Origin: Celeribacter persicus
GTDB lineage: Bacteria > Pseudomonadota > Alphaproteobacteria > Rhodobacterales > Rhodobacteraceae
NCBI RefSeq assembly: GCF_003050785.1
Contig: NZ_QAOH01000014.1
Span: 24,652-88,651 of the forward strand
DNA length: 64,000 bases
Direction: 5' to 3'
Shown: one piece after another, positions 1 through 9,896 of the stretch
How the letters are laid out: each line of letters opens with the position of its first letter
Position numbering within the stretch: the first letter of the stretch is position 1
Notes under the pieces: model-generated
What the model saw: the letters and a program-made list of their open reading frames with translations, nothing else
What the model was told of the DNA's origin: nothing
Databases searched by the model: none
Program-made: the position numbers and the translations under genes

Positions 1-1
1 A

Positions 2-214
2 ATGGCGGCGGGCGATGTGTTGCTGTTTCGGATGCGTGACGGGGCGGTCGCCAAACATCTCGGCATCGTCGGGCGCACGGGCGCGGCACCGTCGTTCATC
101 CATGCCTACAGCGGGCATGGTGTGATCGAAAACGCGCTGAGCGGCCCCTGGAAACGCCGGGTCGTCCGGTGTTTCGCCTTTCCGCCTGTTTTAACCACGC
201 AAGGAGGTCTCTGA
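2..214 (+). CDS. GTA NlpC/P60-family peptidase (gp14-like), C-terminal fragment
   Basis: This is the C-terminal 70 residues of a gene that begins left of the window. The text GDVLLFRMRDGAVAKHLGIV followed by FIHAYSGHGV fits the C-terminal half of an NlpC/P60 cysteine peptidase, where a conserved His (in AKHLGI) follows the catalytic Cys. The catalytic Cys would lie upstream and is not visible. In Rhodobacter GTA clusters this enzyme (gp14) sits just before the gp15 tail protein and is thought to cut host peptidoglycan during particle entry. The stop TGA overlaps the ATG of the next gene (ATGA), so the two are translationally coupled. The identification rests mainly on the order of the genes. 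Confidence 0.75.
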   Translation: MAAGDVLLFRMRDGAVAKHLGIVGRTGAAPSFIHAYSGHGVIENALSGPWKRRVVRCFAFPPVLTTQGGL

Positions 215-3200
215 TGGCGACGCTCGTACTTTCCGCCGCAGGCGCGGCAATCGGGGCATCCGTCGGCGGCGGGGTCTTCGGTCTCTCCTCCGTGGTCATC
301 GGTCGCGCGATCGGCGCGACCATCGGGCAGGCCATCGACCAGCGCCTCATGGGCGCCGGCAGTCAGACGGTCGAAACGGGTCGCGTCGAACGTTTTCGCC
401 TCACCGGGGCCTCCGAAGGCGCGTCGGTCGCGCAGGTCTATGGCCGGATGCGGGTCGGCGGACAGGTGATCTGGGCCACCGAATTTCTCGAACATACCTC
501 CACCCGCCGCGTGGGGGGCAAGGGCACGTCTTCCTCCAGCACCAAGGTCACGGAATACAGCTATTCCGTCTCGCTTGCCGTGGCGCTTTGCGAGGGCGAG
601 ATTTCGCGCGTGGGCCGGGTCTGGGCCGATGGCTCCGAAGTGGACAAGAGCACGCTGACCATGCGGGTCTATCATGGCACCGGGGATCAGTTGCCGGATG
701 CCAAGATCGAGGCGGTCGAGGGCGCGGGGCGTGTGCCCGCCTATCGCGGTATCGCTTACGTGGTGCTCGAAGATGTGGACCTGACGCCTTTCGGCAACCG
801 GGTGCCGCAGTTCACCTTCGAGGTCATGCGGCCCGATCAGGCCGACGAACCGTCGGATCTGACCCATCTGGTGCCCGCCGTGGCGATGATCCCCGGCACC
901 GGCGAATACGCGCTGGCGACCGAGCCGGTCTATCTCAGGGACGGGGCGGGCACGGTGCTTGTGTCCAACATGAATTCCTCCTCCGGTCAGCCGGATTTCA
1001 CCACCTCGCTCGACGCCATGACCGGGGAACTGCCGAACTGTGGCTCCACCTCTCTGGTGGTGTCGTGGGTCGGCGACGATCTGCGCTGCGGGTCGTGTCA
1101 GATTCAGCCGAAGGTCGAACAGAGGGCGCTTGATTCCTCGGACATGTCGTGGCGCGTGTCCGGTGTGACCCGCTCTGCGGCGGAGGTGATCGCGCGTGAC
1201 GAGGAGGATCGGGTGATCTACGGCGGCACGCCCACCGATCAATCCGTCGTGCAGGCGATTAGGGCGTTGCATGAGGCGGGGCAGGAAGTGATGTTCTACC
1301 CGTTCATCCTGATGGATCAGATGGCGGGCAATGGGTTGACCGATCCGTGGACCGGGACGGGGGAACAGCCCGCACTGCCCTGGCGGGGGCGGATCACCAC
1401 CTCGCTCGCGCCGGGGATCGGCGGCACGACGGATGGCACCGCCGCCGCCGAGGCGGAGGTTGCGGCCTTCTTCGGCACGGCACAGAGGGGCGATTTCACC
1501 GCCTCGGGGCGGACCGTCAACTACACCGGCCCGGCCGAGTTCTCTTTTCGCCGGATGATCCTGCATTACGCGCATCTCTGTGCTCTGGCGGGCGGCGTCG
1601 AAGCCTTCTGCATCGGTTCGGAAATGCGGTCTCTGACCCGCATTCGCGGCGCGTCGGGCTTTCCGGCGGTGGATCAGTTCGTGCGGCTTGCCGCCGATGT
1701 GCGTGCGATCCTCGGGGCGGGCTGCAAGATCGGCTATGCCGCCGACTGGTCGGAATATTTCGGCTATCAGATCGACGGCAATCTCTATTACAACCTCGAT
1801 CCCCTGTGGGCGGACGCCAATATCGACTTCATCGGCATCGACAATTACATGCCGCTCTCCGACTGGCGCGAGGGCGACGATCATCTCGATGCGGATTGGG
1901 GCGCGATCTACAATCTCGACTACCTCAAATCCAATATCGAGGGCGGCGAGGGCTATGACTGGTATTACGCGCATGACAACCATGACGCGGCCCAGATCCG
2001 CACGCCGATCACCGACGGGGCTTACGGCGAGGATTGGGTCTGGCGCTACAAGGACATCCGCAACTGGTGGCAGAACGATCACCACGAGCGCATTGATGGT
2101 GTGCGCAGCGAGACGCCGACGCTTTGGGAGCCGCGTTCGAAACCCGTGTGGTTCACCGAAATGGGCTGTGCCGCGATCGACAAGGGCACCAACGAGCCGA
2201 ACAAGTTTCTGGATGCGAAATCCTCGGAAAGCGCGCTTCCGGCCTATTCCAACGGGCGACGCGACGATTTCATCCAACTGCAATATGTCCGGGCGATGAC
2301 CGAATACTGGGGGGATGCGGCGCGTAACCCGACGTCCGATGTCTACGGCGGGCCGATGATCGACATGAGCCGTGCCCATGTCTGGGCCTGGGATGCACGG
2401 CCCTATCCGGCCTTTCCGGCGACCACCGACGTCTGGTCGGATGGCGACAATTACGCCCGGGGCCATTGGCTCAACGGCCGCTCCACCGCGCGGTCTCTGG
2501 CCGATGTGGTGCGCGAAATCTGCGCCCGTTCCGGTGTCGAAGAGGTGGATACCTCGGAACTTTGGGGCGTGCTGCGCGGCTATGACGTTTCCGACATTTC
2601 CGGGGCGCGTTCGGCGCTGCAACCTTTGATGCTGGCTTACGGTTTCGAGGCGGTCGAACGGGAGGGGCAGTTGGTGTTCCGCTCGCGCGATGGCAAGTCC
2701 CTGCTCGATCTGAGCGAAGAGCAACTGGCCGAGAACGACGAGATGGACGGACTTCTGGAGCGGGTGCGCGCGCCCGAGGCCGAGGTCGCGGGCCGGGTGC
2801 AGCTCACCTTCGTGGATGCCGATGACGATTACGGCGCGCGCTCGGAGGCGGCGATCTTCCCCGATGAAGAAACCCGGCTGATCTCACAATCGGAGCTGCC
2901 TCTGGCACTCACCCGGGCCGAGGGGCGGCAGATCACCGAACGCTGGCTTTCCGAGGCCCGCGTGGCGCGCGACACGGCGCGGTTCTCCCTGCCGCCCTCT
3001 TTGATGGGGATCGGTGCGGGGGACGTGATCACGCTCAAGAGCGCTGAGGGCGATCTGCGCTACCGGATCGACCATGTGACCCTCGGCATGCAGCAACAGA
3101 TCGAGGCGGTGCGCATCGAGCAGGAGATTTACACCCCTTCCGAGGCGGTGGAGGAGAACGTCGAGGCGCGGGCCTTTTCCGCCCCGGTGCCGGTTTATCC

Positions 3201-4134
3201 GCTGTTCCTCGATCTGCCGCTTCTGACCGGCGAGGAAGTGCCTTACGCGCCCTATCTTGCGGTGACGGCGGAACCCTGGCCGGGATCGGCGGCGGTCTAT
3301 ACATCGGCCTCCGACAGCGGGTACGAATTCAACACGCTGCTGCCGACCTGGGCCACCATCGGCGTCACGCAGACCGAACTGGACCCCGCCGCGCCCGGGC
3401 TTTGGGATCGTGGCGCGGCGCTTCGGGTCAGGCTCACCAAGGGGCAACTGTCCTCCGCCGAGATGCTCGACGTGCTCAACGGGGCCAATATCGCGGTGAT
3501 CGGGGACGGCACCTCGGCCAATTGGGAAGTGTTCCAATTCGCCACTGCCGAACTGGTTGCCCCGCTGACCTATGATCTGTCGCTGCGCCTGCGCGGGCAG
3601 CTTGGTTCCGACGGTCTGGGCGAGGGTGGTCTGGCACCGGGTTGGCCCGCAGGGTCGCGCTTCGTACTTCTCGACAGCGCATTGCGGCAGATCGACCTTG
3701 CGCAATCCGCCCGCGGGCTGGCCCGTCATTACCGCATCGGCCCGTCGAGCCGGGGCTATGACGATCCGAGCTATCAGCATTATGTCGAGGCTTTCGAAGG
3801 GATCGGCCTGCGCCCCTATGCGCCCGCCCATCTGCGCGCCACAGTGACGAGCGCTGGGGATACGAAGGTGAGCTGGGTGCGGCGCACCCGGATCGACGGC
3901 GACAGCTGGCAGTCCTACGAGGTGCCTCTCGGTGAGGCTTTTGAGCTGTACCTCCTGCATGTGGTGCAGGGCGGGGCGGTATTGCGCGAGACCACCGTCG
4001 CCAGCACCGTCTGGACCTACACATCCGCTCAGAAAACCAGCGACGGTCTGACCGGCGCCTATGAAATCCATGTCGCCCAGATGTCCGACAGCTTCGGACC
4101 GGGCCTCTTCCGGGAGATCGAAATCCATGACTGA
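214..4134 (+). CDS. GTA host-specificity / baseplate megatron-like tail protein (gp15)
   Basis: A 1306-residue protein matching the large tail-tip protein (gp15) of Rhodobacter-type gene transfer agents, which contacts the recipient cell. It starts with a glycine-rich hydrophobic segment (MATLVLSAAGAAIGASVGGG), then a tail domain. Residues roughly 330-720 form the GTA TIM-barrel-like region (FYPFILMDQ, IGSEMRSLTR, GIDNYMPLSD, VWFTEMGCAAIDKGTNEPNK). A phage-tail domain follows (about 780-940), then the C-terminal receptor-facing part. The start at 214 is chosen over an in-frame ATG at 169 because AAGGAGG lies at 201-207 and the ATG overlaps the previous stop. Length and neighbours agree with an intact GTA gene. 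Confidence 0.93.
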   Translation: MATLVLSAAGAAIGASVGGGVFGLSSVVIGRAIGATIGQAIDQRLMGAGSQTVETGRVERFRLTGASEGASVAQVYGRMRVGGQVIWATEFLEHTSTRRVGGKGTSSSSTKVTEYSYSVSLAVALCEGEISRVGRVWADGSEVDKSTLTMRVYHGTGDQLPDAKIEAVEGAGRVPAYRGIAYVVLEDVDLTPFGNRVPQFTFEVMRPDQADEPSDLTHLVPAVAMIPGTGEYALATEPVYLRDGAGTVLVSNMNSSSGQPDFTTSLDAMTGELPNCGSTSLVVSWVGDDLRCGSCQIQPKVEQRALDSSDMSWRVSGVTRSAAEVIARDEEDRVIYGGTPTDQSVVQAIRALHEAGQEVMFYPFILMDQMAGNGLTDPWTGTGEQPALPWRGRITTSLAPGIGGTTDGTAAAEAEVAAFFGTAQRGDFTASGRTVNYTGPAEFSFRRMILHYAHLCALAGGVEAFCIGSEMRSLTRIRGASGFPAVDQFVRLAADVRAILGAGCKIGYAADWSEYFGYQIDGNLYYNLDPLWADANIDFIGIDNYMPLSDWREGDDHLDADWGAIYNLDYLKSNIEGGEGYDWYYAHDNHDAAQIRTPITDGAYGEDWVWRYKDIRNWWQNDHHERIDGVRSETPTLWEPRSKPVWFTEMGCAAIDKGTNEPNKFLDAKSSESALPAYSNGRRDDFIQLQYVRAMTEYWGDAARNPTSDVYGGPMIDMSRAHVWAWDARPYPAFPATTDVWSDGDNYARGHWLNGRSTARSLADVVREICARSGVEEVDTSELWGVLRGYDVSDISGARSALQPLMLAYGFEAVEREGQLVFRSRDGKSLLDLSEEQLAENDEMDGLLERVRAPEAEVAGRVQLTFVDADDDYGARSEAAIFPDEETRLISQSELPLALTRAEGRQITERWLSEARVARDTARFSLPPSLMGIGAGDVITLKSAEGDLRYRIDHVTLGMQQQIEAVRIEQEIYTPSEAVEENVEARAFSAPVPVYPLFLDLPLLTGEEVPYAPYLAVTAEPWPGSAAVYTSASDSGYEFNTLLPTWATIGVTQTELDPAAPGLWDRGAALRVRLTKGQLSSAEMLDVLNGANIAVIGDGTSANWEVFQFATAELVAPLTYDLSLRLRGQLGSDGLGEGGLAPGWPAGSRFVLLDSALRQIDLAQSARGLARHYRIGPSSRGYDDPSYQHYVEAFEGIGLRPYAPAHLRATVTSAGDTKVSWVRRTRIDGDSWQSYEVPLGEAFELYLLHVVQGGAVLRETTVASTVWTYTSAQKTSDGLTGAYEIHVAQMSDSFGPGLFREIEIHD

Positions 4135-4843
4135 CACACCCCGCTTCGCCCTGCCGCTGCTTGAGGCCTCTCAGGCGCAGAAACATGTCACCGTGAACGA
4201 GGCGCTCGCGCGTCTCGACGGGTTGATGCAGCTCACACTGATCTCCGTGACCGAAACCACGCCGCCCCTGACCCCGCAGGAGGGCGATGCCTATGGCGTG
4301 CCGTCCGCCCCGGTCAACGACTGGTCCGGGCAGGGCGGCAAGATCGCGCTCTACGTCAACGGTGGCTGGGTGTTCGTGCCCGTGACGCTCGGTATGCGCG
4401 CCTATGTGACCGATCAGAACGGCTGGGCCGGGTTCGATGGCAGCGGCTGGGTGTTGGGCCTCATCACGCTTTCGGCGCATGGCGCGGGGATGGTGCAGAA
4501 AGTGATCGAACTGGATCATACGATCACCGCTGGCGCCACTTCCGTCGTGAGTTCCGCCATTCCCGGCCAGTCGGTTGTCTACGGTGTCACGGGCCGGGTC
4601 CTGTCGGGGATCACCGGCACCGGGCTCACCGGGTTCTCGCTGGGCGTGGCCTCATCCTCGAACCGGTACGGATCGGGACTGTCGCTGACCCAGGGCAGCT
4701 GGCTGCGCGGTCTGACCGGCACTCCGTTGACCTATTACAGTTCCGAGAACCTGATCCTCACCGCCGAAGGTGGAGATTTCAATGCGGGTGGCGTGATCCG
4801 GCTCGCGATCCATTGTGCGCAGTTCGCTTTGCCGTCCGAATGA
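4127..4843 (+). CDS. DUF2793 domain protein, GTA tail-associated
   Basis: A 238-residue protein starting MTDTPRFALPLLEASQAQKH, the hallmark opening of DUF2793. The N-terminal ~90 residues (QAQKHVTVNEALARLDGL, then EGDAYGVP and WSGQGGKIALYVNGGW) are the conserved domain. The C-terminal part is a beta-rich region that may fold like a phage tail-fibre or capsid-spike head. It overlaps the gp15 stop by 8 bases, so it is coupled to the tail operon. In this family it usually follows gp15 and is thought to add surface or receptor-binding material to the particle. A strong hairpin terminator follows, so it is probably the last gene of the GTA unit. Confidence 0.85.
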   Translation: MTDTPRFALPLLEASQAQKHVTVNEALARLDGLMQLTLISVTETTPPLTPQEGDAYGVPSAPVNDWSGQGGKIALYVNGGWVFVPVTLGMRAYVTDQNGWAGFDGSGWVLGLITLSAHGAGMVQKVIELDHTITAGATSVVSSAIPGQSVVYGVTGRVLSGITGTGLTGFSLGVASSSNRYGSGLSLTQGSWLRGLTGTPLTYYSSENLILTAEGGDFNAGGVIRLAIHCAQFALPSE

Positions 4844-4865
4844 CGTTTCAGTCATCCCGGAATAT

Positions 4866-4895
4866 GCCCCGTGCAGAATTGCGCGGGGCTTTTTT
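4866..4895 (+). terminator. Rho-independent terminator after the GTA tail genes
   Basis: GCCCCG (4866-4871) pairs with CGGGGC (4884-4889), followed by six T. It lies 22 bases past the DUF2793 stop and separates the GTA genes from cysE. Confidence 0.8.
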
Positions 4896-4965
4896 ATGCC
4901 GCTTGCACTTGCGCTTTGGCATCGGGAGCTATCTATAGTAGGCTTCCGCAAAAGAGGACCCGCGC

Positions 4966-5787
4966 ATGGCCAAGATCCGCACCACTCTCAAGGAACTCGA
5001 TCCCGTCTGGAGCCGCATCGTCTCCGAGGCGCGCGACGCCGTGGCGGAGGAACCGCTTCTCGGCGGGTTGGTCCATGCCTGTATCTTGCATCACGAGACG
5101 CTCGAAGATGCGCTGGCCTACCGGATCGCGCAGAAGCTTGCCTCCGGCGACATGTCCGAACAGCTCATCCGGGAGATCGCCGATCAGGCTTATGCCTCCG
5201 ATCCCTCGATTGCCGAAGCCGCGCGCGCCGACATCTGCGCGGTTTTCGATCGTGACCCGGCCTGCCACCGCTATATCCAGCCTCTGCTCTATTTCAAAGG
5301 CTTTCAGGCGACGCAGGCGCATCGCGTCTCGCACTGGCTCTGGAAAGAGGGGCGTCGTGACCTCGCCTATTTCTTCCAGATGCGCATGTCCGAACAGTTT
5401 TCCGTCGACATCCATCCGGCCTGTCAGATCGGTAAGGGGCTGTTCCTCGACCATGCTCATGCGCTGGTCTTCGGCGAAACCGCCGTCATCGGCGACAATG
5501 TTTCGATCCTGCATGACGTGACGCTCGGCGGCACGGGCAAGGAGGACGAGGACCGTCATCCGAAAATCGGCGACGGCGTGCTGATCGGGGCCGGGGCCAA
5601 GGTGCTCGGCAATATCCGGATCGGCTGCTGCTCGCGCATCGCCGCGGGTTCCGTGGTTCTGGCCGAAGTGCCCCCTGCCACCACCGTCGCGGGTGTGCCC
5701 GCCAAGGTTGTGGGCGAGGCGGGCTGTTCCCAGCCGTCGATCTCGATGAACCAGTTGATCGGTGCGCGCACCGGCGATCGGGGCTAA
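4966..5787 (+). CDS. cysE: serine O-acetyltransferase CysE
   Basis: Transfers acetyl from acetyl-CoA to L-serine, giving O-acetylserine, the committed step of cysteine synthesis in the cytoplasm. The 273-residue protein has the helical N-terminal SATase domain (LKELDPVWSRIVSEARDAV) and a left-handed beta-helix from about residue 150. The active-site stretch includes FLDHAHALVFGETAVIGDN (His near 161), then SILHDVTLGGTGKEDEDRHP and VLIGAGAKVLGNI. E. coli CysE has HATGIVVGETAV at the equivalent place. The extended C-terminal tail after VPAKVVG is where CysE family members bind cysteine synthase, but this tail ends RGTGDRG-like rather than in the classical Ile. A cysK-like gene is far away at 57.9 kb. 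Confidence 0.95.
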   Translation: MAKIRTTLKELDPVWSRIVSEARDAVAEEPLLGGLVHACILHHETLEDALAYRIAQKLASGDMSEQLIREIADQAYASDPSIAEAARADICAVFDRDPACHRYIQPLLYFKGFQATQAHRVSHWLWKEGRRDLAYFFQMRMSEQFSVDIHPACQIGKGLFLDHAHALVFGETAVIGDNVSILHDVTLGGTGKEDEDRHPKIGDGVLIGAGAKVLGNIRIGCCSRIAAGSVVLAEVPPATTVAGVPAKVVGEAGCSQPSISMNQLIGARTGDRG

Positions 5788-5809
5788 GGCACAAAAGGGC
5801 GATACCGGA

Positions 5810-6697
5810 ATGGATGTGAAATCGCTGCTCGCCACGGGCTATCGGTGGCTCTTTGCGAAACCGCACCGGCCCGGCTCCTCGCCGCTGATCGTGGTGATGA
5901 TCCCGCTGATCGGCAAGGCGCGGGCGCAGGACTGGCAACGGGTGTGCGACATTCTCGAAGACACGCTCGCCTCGCTGCGCGCCCAGTCCTATCGGAATTT
6001 CGAAGTGCTTCTGTGCTCTCAGGACCGGCCTGACAATTTCCCGGATGGGGAAAACCATCATTTCATCCCTGCACCGCCTCATAATGCTGCGCCGAACGTG
6101 TCGGATCATCGGTTGAAAATCCGGTTGATGACGGAATATGCCGCGCGGAGTTTCGACCGGTTCAGCTATGTCATGCACCTCGACGCCGACGATCTGTTAC
6201 ACCCGGACCTGTTTCGCTATGTGGCGCAGGACAATAACGGGCGCGGTTATCTGGTCGGGCAGGGCTATATGATGGATGCGCAAACAAGACGTCTGGCACC
6301 TCTGGGGCGCGCCATCGGCGGCAAGACCGAATTCTGGGAACATTGCGGCTCCTGCGCCTTTTTTGCGGTGGACTGGGGCAAACAGCGGTTTCCCGTCTTC
6401 TTCCTGCGCCTGATGGGGAAGGGCCATAAGAACTACGCAGATCGGGCCAGACGTCTGGGATATCCTCTGGCCGCCATCCCGTTTCCGGCGATGCTCTATG
6501 TGGTCAACCACGGTGACAACTTACAGACCCGCAAGGGCAACGATAAACTGCGCTATCTGACACATCTCGAAATCACGGAGCCCGAACGCCTTGCCGCCAT
6601 TCGCGCGGAGTTCGGGCTGTCCGAAGGAACTGACGAACATGGCGTGGAGGGCGGGCGGGCTCTGCTTCGTTCCTGTCAGCCGGTCATTTCGTCATAG
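5810..6697 (+). CDS. glycosyltransferase-like protein (GT-A / family 2 type)
   Basis: A 295-residue putative nucleotide-sugar-dependent transferase. It opens with a strand and helix typical of GT-A folds (SPLIVVMIPLIGKARAQDW, then LASLRAQSYRNFEVLLCSQD). LDADD at residues 124-128 is the metal-binding DxD-type motif. The start at 5810 is preferred to a GTG at 5762 inside cysE, because the stretch translated from there does not look like protein of this family. It lies 22 bases after cysE with no terminator between them, so it may be cotranscribed. The acceptor is unknown, and no other polysaccharide genes are near. Confidence 0.7.
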   Translation: MDVKSLLATGYRWLFAKPHRPGSSPLIVVMIPLIGKARAQDWQRVCDILEDTLASLRAQSYRNFEVLLCSQDRPDNFPDGENHHFIPAPPHNAAPNVSDHRLKIRLMTEYAARSFDRFSYVMHLDADDLLHPDLFRYVAQDNNGRGYLVGQGYMMDAQTRRLAPLGRAIGGKTEFWEHCGSCAFFAVDWGKQRFPVFFLRLMGKGHKNYADRARRLGYPLAAIPFPAMLYVVNHGDNLQTRKGNDKLRYLTHLEITEPERLAAIRAEFGLSEGTDEHGVEGGRALLRSCQPVISS

Positions 6698-7011
6698 GCG
6701 TCCAGCGCTTTTATGCCATACATATAGGACGGCCCGCCGCCCATCAGGATCGCCACGCCGACGGTTTCGGCGATTTCCTCGCGGGTGGCCCCGGCCTCGA
6801 TCGAGGCTTTGACGTGGAATCCGATGCAGTTCATGCATTGTTTGGTGATCCCGATGGCAAGCGCCTGCAATTCCTTATGTTTGACAGAAATTGCGCCCTC
6901 AGCCGTTGCCGCCGCATGCAGAGCGTTGAAACCCTCCCCGACGGAGGGAAGCGTCGTACCGTAGTCCATCATGCCACTTTGTACGGTTTCAAGTTCCGAT
7001 GACCAGCTCAT
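6676..7011 (-). CDS. carboxymuconolactone decarboxylase / AhpD-like protein
   Basis: A 111-residue all-helical protein of the CMD family. The AhpD-type redox motif CMNC (Cys59, Cys62) followed by IGFH (His66) suggests a peroxidase-type thiol activity rather than lactone decarboxylation. The rest is typical (SVKHKELQALAIGITKQ before the motif, AIMGGGPS-like segment after it). The start at 7011 is preceded by AAAGGAGG on the minus strand, which rules out longer in-frame starts. The 3' end overlaps the 3' end of the convergent glycosyltransferase gene by 22 bases. Partner and substrate are unknown. Confidence 0.85.
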   Translation of the reverse strand: MSWSSELETVQSGMMDYGTTLPSVGEGFNALHAAATAEGAISVKHKELQALAIGITKQCMNCIGFHVKASIEAGATREEIAETVGVAILMGGGPSYMYGIKALDAYDEMTG

Positions 7012-7141
7012 GAGAAGCCTCCTTTGTGCAAATCTTTCGCGAGAAATCCGCCACATAGGTGGACCGCAACTTCTCCGAACATGGCGCGACGCTAGCACAG
7101 AGTGGCTCAAGGGACCTTAAGCTGGATCAGTTGGCAAGAAA

Positions 7142-7170
7142 AAGCCCCGCGGACCGTATCTGCGGGGCTT
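7142..7170 (-). terminator. terminator of the pdhABC operon
   Basis: AAGCCCCGC (7142-7150) pairs with GCGGGGCTT (7162-7170). On the minus strand the stem is followed by a T run (CTTTTTCTTG). It lies 24 bases past the pdhC stop. Confidence 0.8.
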
Positions 7171-7193
7171 TGGGGTTTGATATATGTGACCGG

Positions 7194-8498
7194 TCAGGCC
7201 AGCATCGCCACCGGGTTTTCCAGGTTCTCGACGATGGCCTTCAGGAGTTCCGCCCCAAGTGCGCCGTCGATCACGCGGTGATCCACCGACATGGTGACGC
7301 TCATCACGGTCGCGACCTTGATCTCGCCATCTGCGCCAACCACCGGTTTCTTGACCCCGGTGCCGACCGCCAGAATGCCCGCGTGCGGCGGGTTCACGAT
7401 GGCGTCGAAATTGTCGATGCCGAACATGCCGAGATTAGAGATCGCAAACGACCCGCCCTGATAGTCCTGCGGTGCGAGCTTGCGGTCGCGGGCGCGGGCG
7501 GCGAGGTCTTTCATCTCTTTCGACAGGGCAGAGAGCGATTTTATGTCGGCGTCTTTCAACACCGGCGTGAATAGCCCGCCTTCGACGGCCACGGCCACGG
7601 CCACATCGGAGGCTTTCATCTGAAGCACCCGGTCACCGGCCCAGACGGCATTGGCGGTGGGCACCTCTTGCAGCGCGTTCGCCACGGCCTTGATGATGAA
7701 ATCGTTGACCGAGAGTTTCACTCCCTTGCCTTCGAGCTGTTTGTTCAACTCGCCACGGAATTTCATCAGCGCATCGAGTTGGATGTCGCGGCGCAGGTAG
7801 AAATGCGGGATGGTCTGTTTCGCCTCGGAGAGACGCGCGGCGATGGTTTTACGCATGCCGTCGAGCTTGATTTCCTCGTATTCGCGGCCTTCGTACATTT
7901 TCGCGACCATATCCGCCGAGGGACCCGCCGGAGCCGCAGCCGCCGGGGCAGCCACAGCAGGAGCGGCGGCTTTCGGGGTCTCAGTTTTCGGTGCGGAGGT
8001 GGCACCTTCCACATCCGCTTTCACGATGCGGCCTTTCGGGCCGGAACCCGCAATCGCCGACAGATCGAGACCTTTCTGAGCGGCGATGCGACGCGCGAGC
8101 GGCGAGGCAAAGATGCGCTCGCCGGAGGCCGCGACGGGGGCTGCCGGGGCAGGGGTGGCCGCAGGGGCGGGGGCCGGAGCGGCGTCTGCTTTCGGGGCTT
8201 CCGCCGCCACAGGGGCGGGCGCTGCACCGACATTGTCTGCCGCCGATGCATCTTCCCCTTCTTCGAGCAGCACCGCGATGGGCGCGTTCACTTTCACGCC
8301 CTCGGTGCCCTCGGCCACGAGGATCTTGCCGACGACACCTTCGTCCACGGCTTCGAATTCCATCGTCGCCTTGTCGGTCTCGATCTCCGCGATCACGTCG
8401 CCCGACGACACGGTGTCGCCCTCCTTGACGAGCCATTTCGCCAGCGTGCCTTCCTCCATCGTCGGAGACAGGGCGGGCATCAAAAGTTCAATCGCCAT
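7194..8498 (-). CDS. pdhC: pyruvate dehydrogenase E2, dihydrolipoamide acetyltransferase
   Basis: E2 core of the pyruvate dehydrogenase complex; it moves the acetyl group from lipoamide to CoA. The 434 residues comprise one lipoyl domain (1-80, lipoylated Lys43 in [10 protein letters not shown]), an Ala/Pro-rich linker, a peripheral-subunit-binding domain around 125-165 ([17 protein letters not shown]), a second linker and the catalytic domain. His407 and Asp411 in DHRVIDG are the acetyltransferase signature. It is the last gene of pdhA-pdhB-pdhC, 12 bases behind pdhB, with its own Shine-Dalgarno sequence. No E3 (lpd) gene lies next to it here. Confidence 0.96.
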   Translation of the reverse strand: MAIELLMPALSPTMEEGTLAKWLVKEGDTVSSGDVIAEIETDKATMEFEAVDEGVVGKILVAEGTEGVKVNAPIAVLLEEGEDASAADNVGAAPAPVAAEAPKADAAPAPAPAATPAPAAPVAASGERIFASPLARRIAAQKGLDLSAIAGSGPKGRIVKADVEGATSAPKTETPKAAAPAVAAPAAAAPAGPSADMVAKMYEGREYEEIKLDGMRKTIAARLSEAKQTIPHFYLRRDIQLDALMKFRGELNKQLEGKGVKLSVNDFIIKAVANALQEVPTANAVWAGDRVLQMKASDVAVAVAVEGGLFTPVLKDADIKSLSALSKEMKDLAARARDRKLAPQDYQGGSFAISNLGMFGIDNFDAIVNPPHAGILAVGTGVKKPVVGADGEIKVATVMSVTMSVDHRVIDGALGAELLKAIVENLENPVAMLA

Positions 8499-8510
8499 GA
8501 CGGGCTCTCC

Positions 8511-9878
8511 TTAACGGTAGGTTACTTCTTTGCAGGCGGCCACGACTTCGTCGGTGGTCACAAGCGCGAGTTTTTCGAGGTTGGCGGCGTAAGGCATCGG
8601 AACGTCCTTGCCCGTGCAGTTGATCACCGGCGCGTCGAGATAGTCGAAAGCGCGCTGCATGATCGTGGCCGAGATGTGGTTGCCGATGGAACCGACCGGC
8701 CAGCCCTCTTCGACGGTGACGCAGCGGTTGGTCTTCATCACAGAGGCCAGCACGGTGTCATAGTCGATGGGCCGCAGCGTCCGCAGGTCGATGACCTCGG
8801 CGGAGATGCCCTCGGCGGCCAGCTTGTCGGCGGCTTCCAGAGCATAGGTCATGCCGATGCCGAAGGAGACGATGGTCACATCTGTGCCCTCGCGCCAGAT
8901 GCGGGCCTTGCCGAACGGGATGGTGAAATCTTCGAGATCCGGCACCTCAAAGGACTTGCCGTAAAGGATTTCATTCTCAAGGAAGATCACCGGGTTTGGA
9001 TCGCGGATCGCGGTTTTCATCAGGCCTTTGTAGTCGGCGGCCGAGTAGGGCATGACCACTTTGAGGCCCGGAATTTGCGCGTACCAGGCGGCGTAGTCTT
9101 GCGAGTGCTGGGCACCCACACGGGCGGCGGCACCGTTCGGGCCACGGAACACCATCGGAGCGCCCATCTGGCCGCCCGACATGTAAAGCGTCTTGGCGGC
9201 GGAGTTGATCAGGTGGTCGATGGCCTGCATCGCGAAGTTGAAGGTCATGAATTCGACGATGGGACGCAGACCGCCAAAGGCCGCACCCGTTGCGATGCCC
9301 GCAAAGCCGTGCTCGGTGATCGGCGTGTCGATCACGCGTTTCGGGCCGAATTCGTCCAACATCCCCTGAGAGATTTTATAGGCGCCCTGATATTCGGCGA
9401 CCTCTTCGCCCATGAGGAAAACGGTCTCGTCGCGGCGCATCTCTTCGGACATCGCGTCGCGCAGTGCTTCGCGCACGGTCTGGGTCTTCATCTTGGTGTC
9501 TTCCGGGAAATCCGGGGAGGCTTTGGAGATGACTTCGACAGGGGCGGCGGCTTTCGCGGGGGCCGAGGCCGGAGCCTCGACCACCGGCGCGGCCTCAGCG
9601 GCGGGGGCCGGGGTCGCCACATCGTCGGCGCTTTCGCCCTCTTCGACGAGCACCGCAATCGGTGTGTTCACTTTCACGCCTTCGGTGCCTTCGGCCACGA
9701 GGATCTTGCCGACGATGCCTTCGTCGACCGCCTCGAATTCCATCGTGGCCTTGTCGGTTTCAATTTCCGCGATGATGTCGCCGGCGGAGACGGTGTCGCC
9801 TTCCTTGACCAGCCATTTCGCGAGCGTGCCTTCCTCCATGGTCGGAGAGAGGGCGGGCATCAGAAGTTCGGTTGCCAT
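8511..9878 (-). CDS. pdhB: pyruvate dehydrogenase E1 beta subunit with N-terminal lipoyl domain
   Basis: E1-beta, which pairs with PdhA to decarboxylate pyruvate on thiamine diphosphate. The 455-residue chain is longer than the usual ~330 because a lipoyl domain (residues 1-80, Lys43 in [10 protein letters not shown]) and an Ala/Pro linker precede the catalytic part, which starts near residue 135 ([20 protein letters not shown]). This fusion is known from alphaproteobacteria such as Zymomonas and Sinorhizobium. The lipoyl domain is about 90% identical to that of PdhC next door. The gene lies 18 bases after pdhA and has the Shine-Dalgarno GGGAGGAA. Confidence 0.96.
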   Translation of the reverse strand: MATELLMPALSPTMEEGTLAKWLVKEGDTVSAGDIIAEIETDKATMEFEAVDEGIVGKILVAEGTEGVKVNTPIAVLVEEGESADDVATPAPAAEAAPVVEAPASAPAKAAAPVEVISKASPDFPEDTKMKTQTVREALRDAMSEEMRRDETVFLMGEEVAEYQGAYKISQGMLDEFGPKRVIDTPITEHGFAGIATGAAFGGLRPIVEFMTFNFAMQAIDHLINSAAKTLYMSGGQMGAPMVFRGPNGAAARVGAQHSQDYAAWYAQIPGLKVVMPYSAADYKGLMKTAIRDPNPVIFLENEILYGKSFEVPDLEDFTIPFGKARIWREGTDVTIVSFGIGMTYALEAADKLAAEGISAEVIDLRTLRPIDYDTVLASVMKTNRCVTVEEGWPVGSIGNHISATIMQRAFDYLDAPVINCTGKDVPMPYAANLEKLALVTTDEVVAACKEVTYR

Positions 9879-9896
9879 GGTTTCGTTCCTCCCGGA

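Noticed and set aside
106..2724. An 872-residue open frame on the minus strand across the GTA gp15 gene
   Set aside because: Antisense to a well-matched GTA protein, and its text is Arg/Pro/His-rich without family features.
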